Below are positions 57,685 to 64,000 of a stretch of DNA of 64,000 bases, piece by piece. Where the stretch lies: the NCBI GenBank assembly GCA_034770075.1, contig CM068383.1, positions 40,567,222 to 40,631,221 of the forward strand. Direction: 5' to 3'. Every line of letters starts with the position of its first letter. Within the stretch, counting starts at the first letter, position 1. The stretch is from Aralia elata (lineage: Eukaryota > Streptophyta > Magnoliopsida > Apiales > Araliaceae). The position numbers and the translations under genes were made by a program. The notes under the pieces were generated by a model, which saw only the letters and a list, made by a program, of their open reading frames with translations, was not told the DNA's origin and did no database searches.

Positions 57685-60600
57685 ATGTCTAATTTACTAT
57701 CACTGCGGAGCATATTAGATGTTAATTAACCGGACCAAGTTAAAAGGACTGGTTAAAGAATCTGAGAATAGTTCTCAAGGCTGAAAAGCTATATTATGTC
57801 CTTAATATGTCTATCCATACAATGGTTACAGACAATGCCTCTGAGGAAGAGATTACTACTTTTAGAAAGTAGTAAGATGATGCACAGTTGGCTCAATGCA
57901 TCATGCTCGCATCCATGAGTAACGAGCTTCAGCGTCAGCATGAAACTATGGATGCTCCTACCATACTCCTGCACCTTCAAGGAGTTGAAGGGTGAGGAAA
58001 GTAGGACTATTAGATATCAGATATCTAAGGAGCTTTTCTGAACTAGAATGACCGATGGCACTACAGTACAAACATATGTCCTAAAATGATCAATCTGATT
58101 GAACAATTGGGACAACTGGGTTTTAATGGATGGAGAGTTGATCCAAGATTTGATCTTGCAATCACTTTCAGACTCTTTCTCACAAATTGTTATGAATTTC
58201 CACATGAACAAGCTAAATGTCAGCCTGCCTGAGTTGCTTAAACATGTTGAAAACTTTAAAGAGTTACTTTTCAACCAAGAAAGACCAAGTTTTACTGGTA
58301 GATGATTCTTCCAGGAAGCGGAAGAGGGCCAAAGGATCTTCTTAAAAGAAGAACAATTCAAAGAAGGTAAATGGAAAGGCAAAAACAAAGGACAATAAGA
58401 ACAAGACTGATGCAGATAGCAAAGGAGTTTGCTTCCACTGCAATAAGCCTGGATACTAGAAAGGAAACTGTAAGGAGAATCTTACAGAAGCTAACCAGAA
58501 GAAGCTTAGTGAAGCTTCGGTTACAGATATAAGTTTGTTCATGATTAAAAATAAATTTTTCTGTAAGTCAAGGTTCTACTTGGGTATTGGATACTGGCTG
58601 TGGCTCTCACGTATGCAATCCAATGCAGAGACTAAGCAGAAGTAGAAAGCTAAACTAAGAGTAAGTAATCTTATGTGTAGGAATGGAGCAAAGGTTGCTG
58701 CATTAACCATAGGAACTTATAGTTTAGCATTGCCTACGGGAAAGTCTATTAAGTTAATAAGTTGTTATTATATTCCAGTTCTCATTAGAAATATTAGAAC
58801 TTTCGTTGTTGGACAAGGAAGGTTCTGGTATTATATTTAAGAACAATTGTTGTTCTATTTATAATGATAATATTTTGTTTAAAACTGGAAGATTACTTGA
58901 TAGACTTTGTATACTTGACTTACATGAAAAATATTTTGCAAATTGAATAAACTAATAAAAGAAAAGGAGATGGTCATTCAAAAAGTTGAATGTGTGTATT
59001 TGATGAAATACAAGTCTGAATCATTTGAAAGGTTCAAAGAATTCAGAAGTGAAACAAATTGACAAAGTATCAAGATTCTTTGGTCATATCGAGGAAGGAA
59101 TACTTGTGCAATAAGTTTCTAGATCATCTCAAAATGGTATTTTCTCATAATGGACACCTCCTGATACGCAATAATTGATTGGTGCATCTAAAAGGAGAAA
59201 TTTTATCTTGTTGGACATGGTGCAGTCCATGATGATTTTTACCTCTAAAAGGAGAAATTTTATCTTGTTGGACATGGTGCAGTCCATGATGATTTTTACC
59301 AATATTCTAGTATCCATCTGGGGTTATGCCCTAGAAATGGCTGCATATATATCTACAAAAATAAGGTAACCTCAAAAATCCGAGCCCAAGACTCCATAAA
59401 GGTTATGGATAGGAAGGATTCCTACTCTTAAATATGTTAAGATAAGGGGTTGTCCAGCTTATGTGAAAAGGTTTCAAAGATAAGTTTGGGACAAAATATG
59501 ACAAGTGCAGACTTGTGGAATATCCTAAAAAAAGTTTAGGGTATTATTACTATAATCCTATACGTTGCCTTCTTAGATAAATGTGTTTATCATTGAAGGA
59601 GCTAGTGGGAGGGTAATAGATCTTGAAGGAGTTCAGGAACCACAAAGCACTTTAAGTCAAACCGAGGAACCTGTAGATAGACCTATTGTACCACAACCGA
59701 ATCATAAATCTGGAAGAGTACCGAAGATACCTGGGAGGTATAGATTCATCATAGAGGATGATGATGAGGTACGCATCATAGAGGATGATGATCCAGTTAT
59801 ATACGATAAGGCTATGAGTAGAAGACACTCAGAGAAATGGCAGATGGCCATGAAATCCGAAATGGACTCCATGTATGAGAACCAAGTATAGACTCTGGTT
59901 ACTCCACAAAAGGGCATAGTCCCTAGAGTGTGAATATGGGTCTTTAAGATAAAGACTGGGGCAAATGGAAAGGTGGAGACCTATAAGACCAGACCTATTT
60001 AAAAGGTTTTTCAAGTCAAGGAGTTGACTGTGATAAAACCTTATTACCGGGTAATGCTCAAGTCTATTTGGATTTTGCTTATGATTGCAGCTTATTACGA
60101 AATCTGAAAAAATGGATGTGGAGACGCCCGTCCTCAATGAAGACTTGAGGAGAATGTATGTATGATACAGCCATAGGAATTTGTTTCAAAGGTTGAAGCA
60201 AATCGTGTTTTAAGCTACAATGATCCATTGATGGATTGATGCAAGCTTCTCAAAGATGGAACATTCGTTTTGATGAGACAATTAAAAGAGTTTAATTTTA
60301 TCAAAAACGAGAATGAACCTAGTGTGTACAAGGGAGCACTGTGACATTCCTAGTATTATATGTTGATATACTACTGATAAGGAATAACACACTAATGCTA
60401 CAATCAGTAAAGATAAAATTGTCTAAACATTCCTCCATGAATGACTTGGGAGGAGCATCCTATAAATTGGGGATATAAATCTATATAAATAGATTTAAAA
60501 GGATGTTCGGCTTGACCCAAGAAACGTATATTCATTTGATGCTAAAGGAGTTTAGCATGGCAAACTCCAAGAGAGGTCTCATGATGATGAGCCATAGAGT

Positions 60601-61215
60601 GTATCTCTTTAAAATTGTCCCCAATTGAAAGAGAGATCGCATAATTTACTATCATGTATGCAATAAATATACAAGGCTTGATGTTAATCAGTTATATTCT
60701 GGAGATGATCACTGTAAGACAGTGATAAACATCTTTAGGTACTTAACCGGTACTAAAGATGTGATCATGATTCATGGTACGTCTGAATAAAAATTAGAGG
60801 GCTTAACAGACTCAAGTTTTTCAGACTGACCAAGACGATAACAAATCCACTTTAAGGTAAAGCGTTACCTTGAAAGGTGGTGCAGTGAATTGGAAAGGTT
60901 CCAAAATAGCAAAGAGTTGCTGGTTTAGTGACAAAGACAAAGTATATAGCTGTAAATGAAGCTGCAAGTTTGATTGTTTGGATGAAAAGTTTATTACAGA
61001 ACTAGGAATAGTTCCTAAGTCTCATCTTGGATTCAAACAAGTTTTGCGGCACTTTCATTTGATTAGTGGAATCATTGGAAGGGAAAAAGTCACTATAGAG
61101 ATAGTGGACTCTCGAGAACAACATTGCATATCCATTTACTGAAGCTTTATCCAAACAGCAGGATGATCGTCACTTAGAGAAGAAGGGTATTAGATACCAT
61201 GACGATTGGCTTTAG
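57685..61215 (+). pseudogene. COP-A2 gag-pol, heavily degraded
   Basis: The ATG at 57685 (MSNLLSLRSIL) opens gag, but stops follow at once. Recognisable pieces are gag (58099-58305), a zinc knuckle near 58432-58471 with His changed to Tyr and Trp to stop, a protease TWVLDTGCGSH near 58575, and integrase fragments including a 57-bp exact tandem duplication (59187-59300). After these come a linker (59583-59891), RT pieces (KMDVETPVLN near 60110, LYVDILL-like near 60358) and RNase H to the DWL stop at 61213. Many stops, indels and shifts make this the most decayed internal region in the window, consistent with an older insertion than COP-A1. Confidence 0.8.
59187..59300 (+). repeat. 57-bp exact tandem duplication in COP-A2 integrase
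   Basis: Two adjacent identical 57-bp units beginning tctaaaaggagaaat (59187-59243 and 59244-59300). The length is a multiple of three. Confidence 0.9.
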
Positions 61216-61218
61216 TAT

Positions 61219-61229
61219 AAGTGGGAGAT
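61219..61229 (+). promoter_or_regulatory. COP-A2 polypurine tract
   Basis: aagtgggagat lies directly before the right LTR TGAAAG. It is the typical copia polypurine tract. Confidence 0.85.
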
Positions 61230-62523
61230 TGAAAGTAGTATGCACACAAGCCAATCATATTTGATATGATGTAGCATATACTTTGTAATCTTATTCGGTT
61301 ATTAAAGGCATTATAAATTATCTATATGGTGCTGTTATATTAAATGTGATAAACTCATAGTTTTGAGCAATGTTTTTAGAATTATGATGGGGATCATGCT
61401 AATGAGATCTAAATTCTAGATAGCTCACAAACTAAAATCGTTCCTAATCGATGGATTACTAAAAAGGAGATTAGTGAATCCGGATAGATTAGTACATACG
61501 TTGCTTGCTCTTATTAAGAAGATGTTGATCTTATAATCATTTATGTGGAGACACTAAAGCAAGTATATAGGTGCTTATTAGAGAATAAGTTCAGTGAACG
61601 TGGCTCGCTAAGGAATACCTAATGGAGTTTTACTCGCCTGTCAATAGGAATTCCTCTAGTGATAGTAGTACAAGTGATCCTAGGACTTGAGATCATCATA
61701 GTATCTTGTGTGTGATGAGTTATACTTTGACATGTCCCTTAAGACCCTTAGGGTATATTAAAGGGTATGATTGGGTATAATAAGTTATACATGGAGATAG
61801 GTGAATGATCAACAAAGAATCTACCACTTCTAGTAAAAGGAGAGAATGTCCTATGTGATTCGATAAATGACGACTCAGAAGTCTTTGGCCAAAGTAGAAT
61901 GAAATTAGAAAGGAGTTTCTAATTTGCATTAATCAGAGTTGTGCATTTGAGAATCGAAATACATATAATTAAATAAAATAAGACTTGACAGTAATTTCAT
62001 GTCTTATATTTAATTGGGACATTGTATGGTAGAAGGATTGAATTGTACGGTAACTATTCACTAAAAGGTTCTTTTGTGATTAATGTTGAAATCTATATTA
62101 TCTGAAAAGTCCTTGATCGCTAAGGGGGCTTACCCTTATTGTAGAATAAATATTATTTATTTAAATGAATTAAATAGTTTAATTTATTTATTTAAATAAA
62201 ATTAGAATTGTTCTAATTGATTTATTCACAACCGATTTAATATGGAGAACTTAAAGGGTCACACCGCAAAAGAAAAAATATTTATTTAAGAAGTAAATGG
62301 CATAATCGTAATAATAAGTTAAGTGTATTTAATTTAATCTATGGAGATAGAATAAATTAAATAGCTTAATATTTATTATTTAATATTTTAGAAATATTAA
62401 ATATAAATTAATAAGAGGAGTCTTATTATTATTATTACTATTACTATTATTTAATTCCTAATAGGGATTGGGAATTAATTAATAGAAGTACTCTCTCATA
62501 AATTCTTAATTGGATTAGGAGTT
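61230..62523 (+). repeat. COP-A2 right LTR, truncated
   Basis: Aligns with 30093 to about 31385 and then stops at aggagtt, where unrelated sequence beginning tgtcgacgccgg follows. About 510 bp of the LTR, including the TATA region, is missing. Confidence 0.9.
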
Positions 62524-64000
62524 TGTCGACGCCGGTTTTCGTCTTTTCCGATTTTAGCCTTTTATTAGATGATTTTTGGAAAAGGTCGGCATTAATGTCG
62601 ACGGGGTTTTGAAAGATCGTTTTTTATGATGAGCCAATTAACCAGAGTCGCCAGTTGGTATATTTGAAATGGATGTACCAACTCATCCGAGTTTTCGTTT
62701 TTTTATAAATCGCTGGCTCATATGTGACTCCGAATTAATTGGTCTGCGAACCGAGATTCATAGAGTTCGGGGGCTTGCTTAAGCGAGGGGAAGGTGTTAG
62801 GCACCCCCCGACTTCCGTGAAACACGGTTACCGCAATCTCGATACTTTCCTATCCTTTAATTCATGAAATGTGTATATGTGCGTGTGTGTGTGCCTTTGT
62901 GAATGTGGTGGTGAGTTTGCATGAAGAAACCATTTGGATTTTTGGAAAAGTCGTGTTTTTCTTTTGGGAATGCTTCAAAATGTCCTTCGATTTATACGAG
63001 AAGGCTTTATGAGAAGGGTTTGATTTTAATTGTCAAAACTTATGAGATTTTTATTAGGTGTCGTTTTGGCAAAACAATAGTTTTCTAAACCTTCGTCAAA
63101 ATAGGAATCGAGATCTATACGTTGCTTTCGTAAATAACACGGTGGGCAACTTCTAGGATCTCTTTAACCCTATGCACAAAGATTTAATAAAACATTTCTT
63201 ATTTTTATAAAATCATTTTTGTGATGTTTGAAAACGATTTTTTCTTTAGCCTTCTCGTTAAATAGGAATCGACATTCATTAGCACTTCCAAATTTTATCC
63301 TCGTGAAGCTAATAGCCTAGTTTGATTGATTTTATAAAAATCTTATCGTTTAGCTTTGAAATCAATTTTGGGTCATAAATCAAATCAAGCATTAAAATGC
63401 GTTGGGGCTATTCATGGGCATGTAAGCCATCAAAACAACCCCGAACGCCAACAATCGCATATTTTCACTATGACGGGGCCTTAAACACGATTCTCCCCTT
63501 GGCGTCGTTTTAAGGCCCGACGATTACATATGTACAATGAAAACTACATCCTTCCTACTATCTACATCAAAAGAGGTCCATCATCGGATTTGGACCACGG
63601 GGTCGCTTTCCTAGGCTCACACCCAAATTTCCACACACCCACAACCGGATATTACAAGAAGTAACCAACACGGATAATCTAACGATACCAAGACATCCTA
63701 AAATAGCAATCTAAAGGAACCGCGCCCAATATAGCACCGTAAAACAAACAAAAAATCAATAAATAAATATCATCGGGTTATTAGGAAGAATTTTGTTCCG
63801 ATGGAACCCTCACTAATAATCCCTAATTCATTGTTCCATCATCAATTACATGAAAACTACATTTAATTCAACCAAAGGATATGATAGAAATTGCAAAAAT
63901 AAGGAGATTTTCACCTTGCAAAAGAGATCAAAGTGGAGGTAAACTTGTGTGTTTTGAATAGAAGAAGGAATATATGTGATACAATCAAATCAAAAGAATA
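62524..64000. repeat. Unidentified LTR-like repeat, runs off the window
   Basis: Starts tgtcgacgccggttttcg exactly where the COP-A2 LTR is broken. It contains a stretch with gccaattaaccagagtcgcc and gaaggtgttaggcacccccc, a type of sequence I have the impression recurs in plant LTRs, and a short (GT)n run near 62881. No open frame of note and no PBS were seen. Orientation and family are not determined. Confidence 0.4.

Larger units (their letters stand above)
30093..62523 (+). mobile_element. Ty1-copia element COP-A2, split by nested insertions
   Basis: Plus-oriented and of the same family as COP-A1. The left LTR starts tgaaagtagtatgcacac at 30093, is interrupted at 31500 by COP-C, and resumes at 55398-55799. 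The PBS follows at 55801, then a leader, a heavily mutated gag-pol (57685-61215), a PPT (aagtgggagat, 61219-61229), and a right LTR from 61230 that is cut at about 62523. The target duplication would be cttct (30088-30092), but its partner is not in the window. Without the nested 23.9 kb it is about 8.5 kb, with the right LTR incomplete. Confidence 0.85.

Overview
The window looks like nuclear DNA of a flowering plant, most likely a eudicot. It is AT-rich, holds one spliced apoplastic aspartyl-protease gene with small inverted-repeat elements in its introns and 3' flank, and then about 55 kb of nested LTR retrotransposons. No rRNA, tRNA or prokaryotic-type genes were seen.

Layout. 1-4088: promoter and three-exon AED3-like aspartyl protease on the + strand. 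Intron 1 carries a 388-bp near-perfect foldback element and intron 2 a ~750-bp TIR element. 4089-7277: intergenic, with a tandem duplication, a (TA)n-flanked TIR element (5402-5867) and a small foldback. 7283-10572: solo LTR of a Tekay/Del-like Ty3-gypsy element (called TEK3 here), with TSD GTTGT. 10573-12214: glycine-rich protein remnant and minisatellite. 12215-26999: decayed Tekay-like element TEK2 (-), with copia COP-A1 (15359-23289, -) inside its first LTR. 27001-30092: copia COP-B (-), apparently inserted in the second TEK2 LTR. 30093-62523: copia COP-A2 (+), same family as COP-A1, inserted in COP-B. 31501-55397: Angela/BARE-like copia COP-C (-), inserted in the left LTR of COP-A2 with TSD AGTTA. 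36017-51348: a full-length 15.3-kb Tekay-like element TEK1 (+), inserted in the protease/integrase region of COP-C with TSD AGTGC. 62524-64000: start of an unidentified LTR-like repeat lying in the right LTR of COP-A2.

The inferred nesting order, oldest to youngest, is TEK2, COP-B, COP-A2, COP-C, TEK1, with COP-A1 as a separate insertion in TEK2. Host target duplications support the COP-C, TEK1 and TEK3 insertions directly. All polyproteins carry stops or frameshifts. TEK1 is nearly intact: its two 4.6-kb LTRs differ little, and its reading frames are broken mainly by small indels.

Most unusual points: an extra coiled-coil ORF upstream of gag in TEK1; a strictly alternating 93/96-bp dimeric AT repeat inside the TEK1 LTRs; a stem-flanked sequence block kept at a constant distance from the LTR 3' end in three diverged Tekay-like LTR families; GC-rich palindromes and repeated short motifs in the copia 5' leaders; and several TIR elements flanked by (TA)n microsatellite. 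Family assignments come from recognising motifs by eye. No database search was run.
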